From the NCBI GenBank assembly GCA_021808195.1, contig JAKBCE010000015.1:14668-78667 (forward strand): 64,000 nt of DNA. Direction: 5' to 3'. The position numbers and the translations under genes are program-made. Positions 8,239 through 18,600 of this stretch are shown here, in pieces (the stretch's first letter is position 1; the number at the start of each line of letters is the position of its first letter). The stretch is from Pseudomonadota bacterium (GTDB lineage: Bacteria > Pseudomonadota > Gammaproteobacteria > Steroidobacterales > Steroidobacteraceae). Below the pieces are notes generated by a model that searched no databases, was not told the DNA's origin, and was given only the letters and a program-made list of their open reading frames with translations.

Positions 8239-9996
8239 TCACGGATACAGCGGCGGCAGCGGTGGGGTGCGAGAGTCCGATGAGCCGATCCGCTTGGGCA
8301 ACTCACGCAGCGCCTGTGCGAGTGGCTCGCCGTGCCAGTCTGCGCCGCCGTAACAGGCTCGCTCCAGTTCGCGCAGCGCGGCGCTGAGGTGCGGATCGCG
8401 ACTCGCCGCGGCGAGTGGATTCAGACTCGTGGCGGGAACTCCCCAGGCGGCGGCCATCCAGCTCAAGAGGTGCCGGCGTGCAGCCACGGCGTCATTGCGG
8501 GCGCAGGCGGCCCGAAACGCCGAGCGTTCGCTGGCTGCATCCGGTTGGGGAGGGCGCTTCGGTGCCGAGGCTGCCGCTGCCGGCCGTGCCCGGCGGCGGC
8601 GTGACCAGAGCCAGCCACCCAGCGTGCCAATCCAGAGTACTGCCATGGCCAGCGTGAGCCACGGCCACGGCAGGCGGCCATGGGAGCGTGCGGCTCTGGA
8701 TCGAGCCGCGGATGGGGGGGGCGCGCCCGGCGCCCTGTGTGGTTCAGCCATCGGCGCGGGGCGCGTCGGGCCTGGCATCGACCCGGCGGGCGCACCGGCG
8801 GCAGGCACGATTGTCAGCGACTGCGCCGGTAGCGTCGTCACGCGGGGCTGATCAGTCTGGGTGTCCCACCAATGAATGGTGAGTGCCGGCAGGAGGAGCT
8901 GTCCGGGATGCCTGGCAATGAGCGCTATGGTCTGCGTGCGGCGGCCAGTGATGCCTGTTCCCTGCGTCACGTCATCGAGCTTGGCCTGATCAGGGTATGC
9001 GCGGACCCCAGCCGGGATGGCGAGGCGAGCGGCGAGATCGGGTAGCTGCGCTGCCGTGAGCCCGACGGCCTGCACATCGAGCGTGACGGTCAGCGGGTCG
9101 CCGGCTTGTACGGTCAGGCTGCGCGGGTGCCAGTGGGCTGCGAGCGTCAGGTCGCTCGCCGGCAGCCAGTCACGGCTGTGCGCGCGGGTCGGTCGTGGGC
9201 GCACCGAAAGCACGATCGGATCGCCATGGACCTCGATCGGGCGCAGCGTCCGCATCAGTCCACCGAAGAAGCCACCGAAGGGATTCCCGCCCCATGATGA
9301 ACCGCCCTGGGGTGCGGCGATCTGCGCATCGAGCACTGGACCGGGCAGAGTGATGCGTCCGCTGCGTTGTGGAAACAGCACAAAGTGGCGCGTGATCACC
9401 TGATAGGTCCGTCCGTCGCGCACCGTGCTGCCATACTGATCGGCGCCGACTTCTTTGACGAGCACATTGCCGTTGCCGGAGAAATCCAGGCTGCCGTGAT
9501 AGATCTGCTCGGCAGCATAGATCCGTACCGTGAGTTGGATCTGCGCCTGGACATACGGCTGCGCCGGCTTCATGTGGCTGACGATGAATACTGCGGCCGA
9601 GGCGGCTCCGGCGTGACCAGAGGTCCCATTGGCGGCGCCTGCGACCGTCAACGTCAGGGCGCGGCTGTGTTCGCCATCCCAGACGATCGGCGGAATCGTC
9701 AATTGGCCGCTGCGCTTCGGTGCGAGCGTCAGCACCACCTGACTGCTCTCGGCGCTGCCGCCGGTTCCGAACTGCACGCTGGTACTTGAGCTGCTACCCA
9801 GGATGTCGAACGCAGCCCGCAGTGGTGTCAGATCCGGCTCGCTGGTGGTCAGGCCGTCATACGTCAGGGTGAGCTGTACGGTGGTGCCAGCGGGAATTTG
9901 CGTTGCGCTGAGCGCCGCCGTCACGGCCGCGCGTGCCGGGCTTGCCAGAGTGCACAGGCACAGTGCCAGCCAGAGTCCCGTGAGGCGCGCCTTCAT
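8239..9996 (-). CDS. batD: BatD-like protein
   Basis: A 585-residue exported membrane protein. The signal peptide is MKARLTGLWLALCLCTLASPARA, followed by several beta-rich repeats of the BatD type and a C-terminal TM segment (WPWLTLAMAVLWIGTLGGWLW). A cytoplasmic Arg/Ala-rich tail follows. BatD is the last gene of MoxR/Bat operons, which are linked to envelope stress and oxygen tolerance; the exact role is unknown. The ATG at 9996 overlaps the BatC stop by ATGA. A longer upstream reading would place the signal peptide internally and was dropped. Confidence 0.85.
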   Translation of the reverse strand: MKARLTGLWLALCLCTLASPARAAVTAALSATQIPAGTTVQLTLTYDGLTTSEPDLTPLRAAFDILGSSSSTSVQFGTGGSAESSQVVLTLAPKRSGQLTIPPIVWDGEHSRALTLTVAGAANGTSGHAGAASAAVFIVSHMKPAQPYVQAQIQLTVRIYAAEQIYHGSLDFSGNGNVLVKEVGADQYGSTVRDGRTYQVITRHFVLFPQRSGRITLPGPVLDAQIAAPQGGSSWGGNPFGGFFGGLMRTLRPIEVHGDPIVLSVRPRPTRAHSRDWLPASDLTLAAHWHPRSLTVQAGDPLTVTLDVQAVGLTAAQLPDLAARLAIPAGVRAYPDQAKLDDVTQGTGITGRRTQTIALIARHPGQLLLPALTIHWWDTQTDQPRVTTLPAQSLTIVPAAGAPAGSMPGPTRPAPMAEPHRAPGAPPPSAARSRAARSHGRLPWPWLTLAMAVLWIGTLGGWLWSRRRRARPAAAASAPKRPPQPDAASERSAFRAACARNDAVAARRHLLSWMAAAWGVPATSLNPLAAASRDPHLSAALRELERACYGGADWHGEPLAQALRELPKRIGSSDSRTPPLPPLYP

Positions 9997-10970
9997 GGGT
10001 TCTCCTGTGGGTGCCGCAACAAATATTTGATGAGGAATTTGCGCCGCAGTAGCCCGGCCGGGTTGTTGGGGATCTGGCGCAACCACTGTTTGAGTGCCAG
10101 CGACTTCTCGCTGCGTGGCTTTGCCGGCGGCCGTGGCGCGGGGCTGGCGGCGCGCGCGGCGGCGTCAGTGGGGGTCGCTCGTGCGACGGCGCTTGCGCCT
10201 TTGTGCTGCCCCTGGTGCGCGATTGCAGCCGCGAGCGCCGCGTCGCGCTTCGCCTGGCCGGCGCGGCGGGTGTGGCTCGCTGACTCGGCTGCAGAGGAGT
10301 TCGCCGGGCTGCCGCCCTGCTCGGTATCGGGACCACTGCCGCGAGCGCCCGATTGGCGGGCCGAGGCCGACCGCTGCCCGGCCCGTGCTCCCTTGGCCTG
10401 GGACCCGCTGCGTCCTGAAGCGTGATGTCCGCCAGTGCGCCGCTTCCGCCCCGAACCGGCCTGGGATTCACTGTGCCCAGAGCCGTTGTGGTTGTGCGGC
10501 CCGGAGGCGCCGGAGGAGGCGCCATGACTCGACTGATGTGCGCCAGAGCCGCTCTTCGGCCTTGCCCTGCGCTGTGGCGGTTGGTGCGCGAGCAAGCGCT
10601 CGATTAGTGCCCGGTTGTGGCGGATGTCGTGGTCATGTGGCGACTGCCGTAACGCCGCGTCGTACGCGGAGAGTGCGGCATGCAAATGTCCCAGATGCGC
10701 CAGCGCGTTTCCACGGTTGTATTCCGAAGTAGCATCTTTGAAGCGTTGGAGTAATTGCGCGGCTTGCGCATAATGTCCGGCCTCGAGGTCCGCATAGGCT
10801 TTGCGGCGCGCGCTGGTGAAACGTTTGGCCGCTTGCGCCGGTCGACCGGCTTTGAGCAGCGCTTCGCCCTGCTGATCGGGTGTGCGCCACAGATTTGACC
10901 AAACGCCTGCGAAAGCCGGTGTACTCAACAGACAACCGACGATCACTAATAGAGTAATCCGGGCGTTCAT
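9993..10970 (-). CDS. batC: BatC-like TPR protein with long low-complexity linker
   Basis: A 325-residue protein. It has a signal peptide or N-terminal anchor (ITLLVIVGCLLSTPAFAG), two to three TPR repeats at about residues 33-125 (EYNRGNALAHLGHLHAALSAYDAAL), then about 150 residues rich in Gly, Ser, His, Arg and Ala. A conserved end reads LKQWLRQIPNNPAGLLRRKF. That terminal motif is typical of BatC/BatB-TPR proteins in gammaproteobacteria. It probably acts as a scaffold for the VWA proteins encoded upstream. It overlaps BatB and BatD by 4 bases each. Confidence 0.82.
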   Translation of the reverse strand: MNARITLLVIVGCLLSTPAFAGVWSNLWRTPDQQGEALLKAGRPAQAAKRFTSARRKAYADLEAGHYAQAAQLLQRFKDATSEYNRGNALAHLGHLHAALSAYDAALRQSPHDHDIRHNRALIERLLAHQPPQRRARPKSGSGAHQSSHGASSGASGPHNHNGSGHSESQAGSGRKRRTGGHHASGRSGSQAKGARAGQRSASARQSGARGSGPDTEQGGSPANSSAAESASHTRRAGQAKRDAALAAAIAHQGQHKGASAVARATPTDAAARAASPAPRPPAKPRSEKSLALKQWLRQIPNNPAGLLRRKFLIKYLLRHPQENP

Positions 10971-11956
10971 GCCCAGCCCCGTCGCGCCGCGAGCGCCGCG
11001 AGCAGCACAATCAGCGGCAGCAGCCAGATGCCGTCATTCAGCCAGCCCGTGAGGCGTACGCGGGGAGCGGCACGCGCGCTCAACGCGCTGTCGATGCCTG
11101 CCGCATGCAGATCGGCAATCAACTGCGGCATCTGCCGCAACATGACGAATTCGCCGCCACCGGCTGCCGCGATCTGACGCAGCAGCGCCGGATGCAGTCG
11201 AGTCATTCGGACCTTGCCATCGGATCCGCGCAGAAATCCCCCGTTGCCGTCCGGCGCAGGCGCCCCCGTGGTGGTGCCGACGCCGACTACATTTACGGTG
11301 ATGCCTTCGTGGTGCAACTGCGCGACGAGCTGCATGGCTCGAGCAGGGTCGCGCACCGAGTCCATTAACACGACGATTTGCCGATCATGACCCGCCCACG
11401 CGTTCAACAGACGCGCTGCGGCGGAAAGTGCCGGCGCAAGTCGCGCGCCGTGTTCCGGCATCAGTCGGGGTGAGAGCGCGCGGCTCAGATTGCGCACCGT
11501 CGCGACGTCCGTCGTGAGAGGGGCGACTGTGTAGGCCTCACCAGCAAAAGCTACCAGTCCAACGCGCGCGTCGTGTGCGCTCGCCAACAGATCGTCGACG
11601 GCGAAGCGCGCCCGGGCGATGCGGCTCGGGGGTACGTCGGCTGCCTGCATCGACGGCGAGAGCTGCAGAGCGATCACCCATGCAGCCGGCAGTCGGTAGG
11701 CGGCCGTTACTTGCCGCTGCCAACTGGGTCCGGCGAGCGCCAGCACAGCGAGGGTCCAGATCGCCCCGATCAGCGGCCATGGCGAGCGGCCTTGCCCACC
11801 GCCGCCCAGGCGCAGCACCGGCAAGAGCTCGGCGTCGACCAGCCGCGGCCAGGCGCCATCACGCGCTCGCCGCCGCGCAAGCCAGACCGTCAGTGCCCAC
11901 ATCAGCGGCAGTGCCGCGAGCACCCAGGGATGCAAGAAGTGAAAGCGGTGCCACAT
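10967..11956 (-). CDS. batB: BatB-like VWA membrane protein with altered MIDAS
   Basis: A 329-residue protein with two N-terminal TM segments, a central VWA domain and a C-terminal TM segment (GIWLLPLIVLLAALAARRG), as in BatB. The MIDAS motif, normally DxSxS, reads LQLSPSM here: the Asp is Gln98, while Ser100 and Ser102 remain. The later TDG turn is MDS. The codon for Gln98 is clearly CAG. Metal binding is therefore probably weakened or lost, unlike in the neighbouring BatA. The rest of the domain (ADVPPSRIARARF, PLTTDVATV) is conserved, and the reading frame is intact. Confidence 0.82.
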   Translation of the reverse strand: MWHRFHFLHPWVLAALPLMWALTVWLARRRARDGAWPRLVDAELLPVLRLGGGGQGRSPWPLIGAIWTLAVLALAGPSWQRQVTAAYRLPAAWVIALQLSPSMQAADVPPSRIARARFAVDDLLASAHDARVGLVAFAGEAYTVAPLTTDVATVRNLSRALSPRLMPEHGARLAPALSAAARLLNAWAGHDRQIVVLMDSVRDPARAMQLVAQLHHEGITVNVVGVGTTTGAPAPDGNGGFLRGSDGKVRMTRLHPALLRQIAAAGGGEFVMLRQMPQLIADLHAAGIDSALSARAAPRVRLTGWLNDGIWLLPLIVLLAALAARRGWA

Positions 11957-11959
11957 GAA

Positions 11960-12925
11960 TTAAGCCCGCACTGTCATGCGCCAGGCCGCCGGCAGGCTCA
12001 GTATCAGTGCCAGCGCCAGCGGCACGCCGAACCACTCGGTGGCCGGCCGCAGCCAGCGCCGGTCGCCCGTTACCGGCTCCAGGCGGTCGATCTGCCGATA
12101 GACCGCCCGCAGAGCGCCGCGATCCGTGGCGCGAAAATATCGTCCGCCGGTCAATCGAGCGATTTTCTTCAGCAACCCCTGGTCGAGATCGGTGTTGCCG
12201 CTAAGACCGAGGAACGTCTGGCGCACGGGGGCCCCGACCCCGATGGTGTCGATGCGTAGGCCGGTCTCGGCGGCGAGCCGAGCCGCCTCGAGCGGCGGCA
12301 TCACCCCGGCATTGTTGCCGCCATCGGTCAACAGAATCATCAGGGGCTGGCGGGGAGTGCGTGCACCCCGGCTGTTGTGCCGCAGCGTCTTGATCGCCAG
12401 ACCGATGGCATCGCCGATGGCGGTCTGCGGTCCGGCGATCCCCACCATCGCCTCATCGAGGAACCGATGCACTGTGGCCAAATCGCTGGTCAGCGGTGCC
12501 TGCAGGTAGGGCCGAGTACCAAATAATATGAGTCCGACCTGATCGCCATGCCGACCGTTGATGAAGCGTCCGGCGACTTGTTGCACCACCTGCAGCCGGC
12601 TCTGACCACCGCCCATGTCCTGGGTTGCCATTGAGCCGGAGCAGTCGATCGCCAGGATGATCTGCCGTCCCTCGGTCCGAACGGGCACGGGTGCTCCCAG
12701 CCATTGCGGCCGCATTGCCGCCAGGATCAGCAGCAGCCAGGTCGATGCCAACAGCGCCCCGTCGAGGCGCGAGGTGCTGGGTGCCCCGGAGCCCGCGGAG
12801 CCGACTTCCGCCGCCATCGGCACGAACAGCGCCGCGCCACGTGGTTCAGTTGCAGGCAACACATGCCGCACGACCCAGGGCAGCGGCGTCAACAGGAGCA
12901 TCCAAGGCCAGGCAAAGTGGAACAT
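11960..12925 (-). CDS. batA: BatA-like VWA membrane protein
   Basis: A 321-residue protein with TM segments near residues 5-18 and 57-72, a VWA domain, and a C-terminal TM segment (FGVPLALALILSLPAAW). The MIDAS motif is complete: AIDCSGSM with Asp94, Ser96 and Ser98, followed by LTSD and ILLTDGGNN. It probably binds partners through a metal ion at the periplasmic or membrane surface of the MoxR/Bat system. The ATG at 12925 shares one base with the upstream stop (TGATG), indicating coupling. Confidence 0.87.
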   Translation of the reverse strand: MFHFAWPWMLLLTPLPWVVRHVLPATEPRGAALFVPMAAEVGSAGSGAPSTSRLDGALLASTWLLLILAAMRPQWLGAPVPVRTEGRQIILAIDCSGSMATQDMGGGQSRLQVVQQVAGRFINGRHGDQVGLILFGTRPYLQAPLTSDLATVHRFLDEAMVGIAGPQTAIGDAIGLAIKTLRHNSRGARTPRQPLMILLTDGGNNAGVMPPLEAARLAAETGLRIDTIGVGAPVRQTFLGLSGNTDLDQGLLKKIARLTGGRYFRATDRGALRAVYRQIDRLEPVTGDRRWLRPATEWFGVPLALALILSLPAAWRMTVRA

Positions 12926-13401
12926 CAGGTGCGCGACCTCTTGGTATTGCGGGGCCGGTGGCGCACGAAACCGTCGGCGCCTGCCAACCACTCCGCGCGC
13001 CGATCACTGGCCCGTCCGCCGAATGCCGCACTGAGCAACTCCCGGCCGTGCTCGCCGGACAGCTGCACGCCACCATGTGCGCCGAGGAAGGCGAGCCAAG
13101 TCTCTCCGGTTAAGCGCGCGACGCGGTCGCGTCCGAATACGGCCATCGCATACCGTCTAAGGAGGTGCTCGATCGCCCGGGCGCTCTCCTCTGGCCCAGA
13201 TTCGGTTAGGCGGATCCGCCGCAGCTCGCGCAGCGCCGCGCGCGAGTGGCGCCGTCGCGGCTCGCGCCACCACCATAGTGTGCCGGCTGTGAGTGCGAGC
13301 ACGATCAGCGCCAGGCCCCACCAACCCGGCGCCAGTGGCCAAGCTCCGGGCGGCGGCGGCGCGTGCGCCGGCGCGAGCTGTGCCAACCACTCGGGGTTCA
13401 T
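12925..13401 (-). CDS. DUF4381 small membrane protein of the Bat operon
   Basis: A 158-residue protein. A short Pro-rich N-terminus leads into one TM segment (WWGLALIVLALTAGTLWWW), followed by a basic helical cytoplasmic domain with LLRRYAMAVFGRDRVARLTGETWLAFL. This matches DUF4381, found between DUF58 and BatA genes. Its function is unknown. It overlaps the DUF58 gene by ATGA and BatA by one base. Confidence 0.8.
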   Translation of the reverse strand: MNPEWLAQLAPAHAPPPPGAWPLAPGWWGLALIVLALTAGTLWWWREPRRRHSRAALRELRRIRLTESGPEESARAIEHLLRRYAMAVFGRDRVARLTGETWLAFLGAHGGVQLSGEHGRELLSAAFGGRASDRRAEWLAGADGFVRHRPRNTKRSRT

Positions 13402-14300
13402 GCCGCAGACGATCCGTCGAGCAGTGCCTGGCGCAACGTCGACTCGACTGTTGCGGAGGTATCGATGCGCACCACCGGCGCAGCCAGCCGTTGGGACAGA
13501 AGCGTGAGCCGTCGTTCGCGTGCCAGCCATTTGTCGCGCCACGCGGCGCCGACCCGCTGGCCATCGAGTACTGTTACCCGGCCTGGCAACCCGGCGCGGT
13601 AACGTCCGGCAGGCAGTCCGCGTTCCTCCAGCGGATCGGTGATCCAGTAGAGTCGGATGTCATTGTGTCGCGCGACGGGCAACCAGGGACTCTCGTCCTG
13701 CGCGGCCAATCCGCTGAAATCGCTGAGCGCCAGAAGCTGACTGCCCGGCTTGATCAGCTGCGCGGCGGCGCGCAGGCCGTCGGTCAGCGACTGCGGTGCC
13801 GGTATGCCAGGGGCAGTCGGTTGGGCGTCGAGCAGCGCCTCGAGCAGTGGCAGCACGCCGTGCAGTCGGGCCCGGGCCGGCAGAATGCGCGCCGCCGCAG
13901 TGCCGTTGGCGATCACTGCGCCGATTCGATCGCCGTCGAGGACCGCAACCCAGGCGAGCAGCGCTGCCGTCCGTACGATCAGGGCGGACTTCAGTTGCCG
14001 GCGGCTGCCGAAGAAGCAACCGGGTTGCAGATCGACCAGCAGCCACACGGGACGCTCCCGCTCCTCATGGTAGAGCTTGGTGTGGGGCCGGCCGCGTCGG
14101 GCCGTTACCCGCCAGTCGATATTGCGCGGATCATCACCCGGGGTGTACGGCCGCACTTCTTGGAACTCGAGGCCGCGCCCGCGTTGAGCGCTCACGTGCG
14201 CACCGAGCAGCGCTGCCTGAGCCCGTCGGCGGCTCTGTAGCGTCAGACCATGCGCCGCACCGCGCAGCGCCAGCAGTTCCTCACGGGTCGGAATGATCAT
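13398..14300 (-). CDS. DUF58 domain protein
   Basis: A 300-residue cytoplasmic protein with the DUF58 signature at residues 48-70: [24 protein letters not shown]-like fold follows in which the metal motif is degenerate (LLVDLQPG). Proteins of this type work with the MoxR ATPase in MoxR/Bat systems. It begins 4 bases after moxR and overlaps the DUF4381 gene by ATGA, so it lies inside one operon. Confidence 0.87.
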   Translation of the reverse strand: MIIPTREELLALRGAAHGLTLQSRRRAQAALLGAHVSAQRGRGLEFQEVRPYTPGDDPRNIDWRVTARRGRPHTKLYHEERERPVWLLVDLQPGCFFGSRRQLKSALIVRTAALLAWVAVLDGDRIGAVIANGTAAARILPARARLHGVLPLLEALLDAQPTAPGIPAPQSLTDGLRAAAQLIKPGSQLLALSDFSGLAAQDESPWLPVARHNDIRLYWITDPLEERGLPAGRYRAGLPGRVTVLDGQRVGAAWRDKWLARERRLTLLSQRLAAPVVRIDTSATVESTLRQALLDGSSAA

Positions 14301-14304
14301 GACC

Positions 14305-15324
14305 TTAAGGGGCGGGTACTCGGCTCAGCAGCTCGTTGACGCAGCTCTCGGCGCTCACCCCCTGGGCCTGCGCCGTGTAATCGACGAGCAGGCGGTGGCG
14401 CAACGCATCGGGCGCGATCGCCTGGACATCCTCGGGGCTGACGAAATCCCGACCGTCGAGCCAGGCGAGTGCGCGCGCGCCGCGTTCGATCGCGATCGCC
14501 GCGCGCGGGCTGGCCCCCCAACGCAGCCATTGGCGCAGTTGAGTGCTGTATGGCTCGGGGCGACGGGTGGCATCGACCAGTGCCGCAATGTATTCGGCCA
14601 CCGGATCGGAAAGTGTGAGCGCGAGAATTTCCCGGCGTGCGGCAAATACGGTCTCCTGACTCATGCGCTGCGCCGGTGGTGCCAATTCGCGCTGGCTGAT
14701 GGCCTCACCGCGCGCCAAGGCCATGATCTTCAGCGTGGTGGCGCGGTCGGGATAGTCAACCCGCGTGTGCAGCATGAAGCGGTCGAGCTGCGCCTCCGGC
14801 AGCGGATAGGTGCCTTCCTGCTCGATCGGGTTCTGGGTCGCCATGACCAGGAACAATGGCGGCAATGAATAGGTGGCCGCGCCGACGCTGATCTGCCGCT
14901 CGGCCATGGCTTCCAGCAGCGCCGCTTGCACCTTGGCGGGCGCCCGGTTGATTTCATCGGCGAGGATCAGATTGTGAAACAGCGGACCGCGCTGGAAGCG
15001 GAACGAGCCTTCCTCCGGTCGATAGATGTCCGAGCCGGTCAGGTCTGCTGGCAACAGGTCGGGTGTGAACTGCACGCGCTGAAAGTCGGCTTCTACCGCA
15101 TGGGCCAGCGCCTTGACAGCCCTGGTCTTGGCAAGTCCGGGCGGGCCTTCCACGAGCAGATGACCGTCCGACAGCAGCGCCACCAGCAAGCGCTCGACCA
15201 ACGTCTCTTGACCCAGAATCTGGTTGCGCAGGTACTCGCGCAGCCGAGAGAAGGCGGTCTGTGCGAGGCCGCCTGGTTGGGCGGAACTCGCAGGCGGGGC
15301 GGGTTGGGCAAGCGGGCCGGTCAT
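14305..15324 (-). CDS. moxR: MoxR-family AAA+ ATPase
   Basis: A 339-residue chaperone-like ATPase. Walker A is GPPGLAKT (60-67), Walker B is [11 protein letters not shown] (Asp123, Glu124), and sensor 1 is [20 protein letters not shown]. The C-terminal lid ends in [19 protein letters not shown]. MoxR proteins use ATP to mature or insert metal-binding VWA partners. It is the first gene of the seven-gene Bat operon; the 322 bp upstream gap should hold the promoter. Confidence 0.92.
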   Translation of the reverse strand: MTGPLAQPAPPASSAQPGGLAQTAFSRLREYLRNQILGQETLVERLLVALLSDGHLLVEGPPGLAKTRAVKALAHAVEADFQRVQFTPDLLPADLTGSDIYRPEEGSFRFQRGPLFHNLILADEINRAPAKVQAALLEAMAERQISVGAATYSLPPLFLVMATQNPIEQEGTYPLPEAQLDRFMLHTRVDYPDRATTLKIMALARGEAISQRELAPPAQRMSQETVFAARREILALTLSDPVAEYIAALVDATRRPEPYSTQLRQWLRWGASPRAAIAIERGARALAWLDGRDFVSPEDVQAIAPDALRHRLLVDYTAQAQGVSAESCVNELLSRVPAP

Positions 15325-15646
15325 GGCGTAGAGCCTCCAATGTATTCCCGAGAGCCGGATTGACCCTGCTCGGCGGTCAGGGTTCCCTGCTGCCGTGCCA
15401 TTTGGTCGTGCTCGAGCTCCCGATCCAGCGTTCGCGCCATTCTACCGGGCGTCCTGCTGTGGATGCTGATCCCGTGCACCGCACGCACCGAGCCGACTGG
15501 TCTTGCGCCACAGGGTTCGTGTCTGTGCGCGTCTCTCCTCGGGACGCAGAGGCGCCGCTGTGTCCTGCAGATGCGGTGTGGGCAGGGTAAGGCGGAGTGC
15601 TCAGCCTGTGAGCCAGCCGGCGCCGTCGGAGACGGCGCCACCGCGG
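15325..15646. other. Intergenic gap between moxR and the RND pump
   Basis: 322 bases between two reverse-strand operons. Open frames here are short, basic and Arg/Pro-rich, with no recognisable motif, so I call no gene. It should contain the moxR operon promoter, but I see no convincing -35/-10 pair. The right end contains a strong hairpin listed separately. Confidence 0.6.
15619..15639 (-). terminator. Hairpin just after the RND pump stop
   Basis: A perfect 9 bp stem (GGCGCCGTC / GACGGCGCC) with a GGA loop starts 8 bases past the stop of the reverse-strand RND gene. It has no following T run, so it may be a Rho-assisted terminator or an mRNA 3'-end stabiliser. Confidence 0.45.
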
Positions 15647-18600
15647 TCAGCGGGCTGGATCGGGGGCCGCGGGGACGCTCTGCGCGGTCGCCGGTTCGGC
15701 GATCAATACCCGCGCGATCCTTGGACCGATCCAGCGCTCGACGTCATCGATGAGGGTGAATCCCGCCGGTACGACCACGAGCGTGAGGGCTGTCGAGGTG
15801 ATCAGCCCGCCGATGACGCCGATTGCCATGGGTGCGCGGAACGCATCGCCGATCGAGAGGGCCACCGGCAACATGCCCGCCACCATCGCCACGGTAGTCA
15901 TCACGATCGGCCGTGCCCGTTTGTGTCCCGCTTCGAGCAGCGCGGTCATGCGGTCCTTGCCGGCGCGCATCTCCTCGATGGCAAAGTCAACCAGCAGAAT
16001 CGAGTTCTTGGCGACGATGCCCATCAACATCAGGAAGCCGATCATCACACCGAGCGAGAGCGGCCGGTGGGTAATGAACAGTGCCGCCACCGCACCGCCG
16101 ATCGACAGCGGGAGCGCCGAGAGAATGGTGATCGGCTGCAGCACTCGGGCAAACAGCAGGACCAGCACCGCGAACACCATCAGGATGCCCGTGCCCATCG
16201 CAATCAAGAAATCGGTGAACAGCTCGGACATCAGCCGCGCGTTGCCGGTCTCGGCGAGGTGCACTCCCGGGGGCAGGTGCCGCAGCGCCGGCAGCGCGTG
16301 GATCTGCTTCATTGCTCGGCCCAGCTCTACGCCATTGAGATCAGCATCGATGGCAATGCGCAGACGCTGATCGCGGCTGTGGATCGCGGTGGGGCCTTCG
16401 CCAAAGCCGAAGTCTGCCACGGCCTTCAGCGGCACCGAGCCGCCGCTCGCGGTCGGCACCGGCAAATTCTCCAGCGTGTTGAGATCTGCGCGTGCTGAGC
16501 GCCTGAGATTGACAAGAATAGGGACCTGTCGGTCCGGCAGAGTGAACTTCGCATCATTCTGCAGCAGGTCACCCAGAGTCGCGATGCGGATGGTCTGGCT
16601 GATGTCAGCGACAGTCACCCCGAGTTCTGCAGCCAGATCGAAGCGTGGCCTGATGCGGATCTCCGGTCTGGGCAAGCCATCCTCGGAACTGACGTCACGC
16701 AGATCCGCCAGCGCGGCCATCTGGCTCATCACCTTACGGGCGGTGTGCTCGAGCAGCGTCAGGTTATCTCCAGTCAGATCGATGGTGATGTCGTGACCGT
16801 CGCTGGCGCCATTGAAGTTCTGAAAATAGATCTGTGCGTTGGGGATTGCGCGCAGCTTGGCGAGCATCTCGTTCTGCCACTGATTCTGGCTGATCGGACG
16901 AGCACTTCTCGGTACCAGATTGATATAAAGGTTCGCGCCGCGCACACTGCCGTTACCGCCGACCGACTCGTCTATCGACTTCACGTACGGTTGGCGTGCG
17001 ATGATGCGATAGGCGGCATCGGCGACCCGCTCGGTGTCAGCAAGCTGAACACCGGGCGGCAACTCGATGGCGAGCGAGGCATTACTGCTGTCGGAATTTT
17101 GCACGAACGTCTTCGGGATCAGCGCCAGCCCGACGATGGAGGCGGCGAAGAACGCCACGCCGAACAGCACGGTCTTCCAGCGGTGACGTACACACCAATT
17201 GAGCGCCCGAAGGTACCAAGCCATGATGGGACCGTCATGATGCTCGGGCGCCGGGTCCGATTTGAGCGTATACGCCGCGATGACGGGCGTCAGCAGCCGC
17301 GCTACCAGCAGTGAGAAGAATACTGCAGCGGCGACCGTGAGTCCGAACTGCTTGAAGTATTGCCCGATGATGCCGCCCATGAAACTCACGGGCATGAATA
17401 CTGCGATGATGGTGCAGGAAGTGGCCACCACCGCGAGCGCAATCTGGTCGGCGGCATCCAGAGCTGCCTGAAACGCGCTCTTGCCCATGCGCTTGTGGCG
17501 CACGATGTTCTCGATCTCGACGATGGCGTCATCGACGAGTACGCCAGAAACCAAGGACAGTGCGAGCAGACTCACCTGGTTGAGCGTAAAGCCCAGCCAG
17601 TCCATCACAGCGAAAGCAGGGATTGCCGACAACGGAATGGCGAGTGCGGATACCAGTGTGGCGCGCGTATCGCGCAAAAACAACCAGACTACCAATACCG
17701 ATAGGATCGAGCCTTCGATCAGCGCCTCGAGCGCTGAATGGTACATCTGTTTGGTGAAGGTAACCGAGGTGAATGTGCGGTGGATGGTGACGCGAGGATA
17801 TTCTTTGCGGATCTGCGCGAGCGCACGCTGCACGCCCCGCAGCACCGTTACGTCCGATGTGCCCGGGGCTCGCTGTACGCCGAAGGAAATTGCCGGCCGG
17901 CCGTCGAATTTCTCGATGCTGCGAACTTCGGCTGCACCGTCGCGCACCGTGGCGATGCTGCCGAGCCGCGCGAATCGCCCGCCAGGCAGGGCAATCTGAG
18001 TTTGTGCGAGCTGCCAGGCGGTTTGTGCGCCGCCGAGTACGCGAATTGTCTGCTCGCCGTCGCCAAGATCGGCGCGTCCGCCGGGTAAATCGATGTTGAG
18101 ATTGGTCAGCTGCTGGTTGACCTGGGAAGCCGTGATGCCGAGTGCCTGCATGCGCGCCGGATCGAGCTCGACCCGAATTTCCCGGTCGACGCCACCGAAG
18201 CGCTGCACCTGTGCGACGCCCGGCACGGTGAGCAGCGTCTTGGTGATGGTATTGTCGATGAACCAGGAGATGGCCCGGTCGCTCATGTCGGCCGAGCTGA
18301 CCGCGTAGTAGACGATCGGTCCGCCGTCGATTTTGACTCGTTGCACCACCGGCGGGAGGATGTCTGCGGGCAGATCGGCTTGCACTTGCGTAACCGCGTC
18401 GCGTACCTCCGTCACGGCTCGATCGATCGGTGTGCCGATCTGGAACTCGACGTCGGTCTGCTCGCCGCCCTGATAAGCCTTGGATAGAATGTGGTGAATG
18501 TTGCCGATGCCTGCCACTGCCGCTTCGACGCGCCGCACGATTTCAGTCTGGACCTCCTCGGGGGCCGCGCCCGGTTCGCTGATCACCACCGCCACGATCG

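Noticed and set aside
15321..15641. Reverse-strand 106-codon frame between moxR and the RND pump
   Set aside because: Arg/Pro/His-rich composition, no motif, no ribosome site, and it contains the post-RND hairpin.
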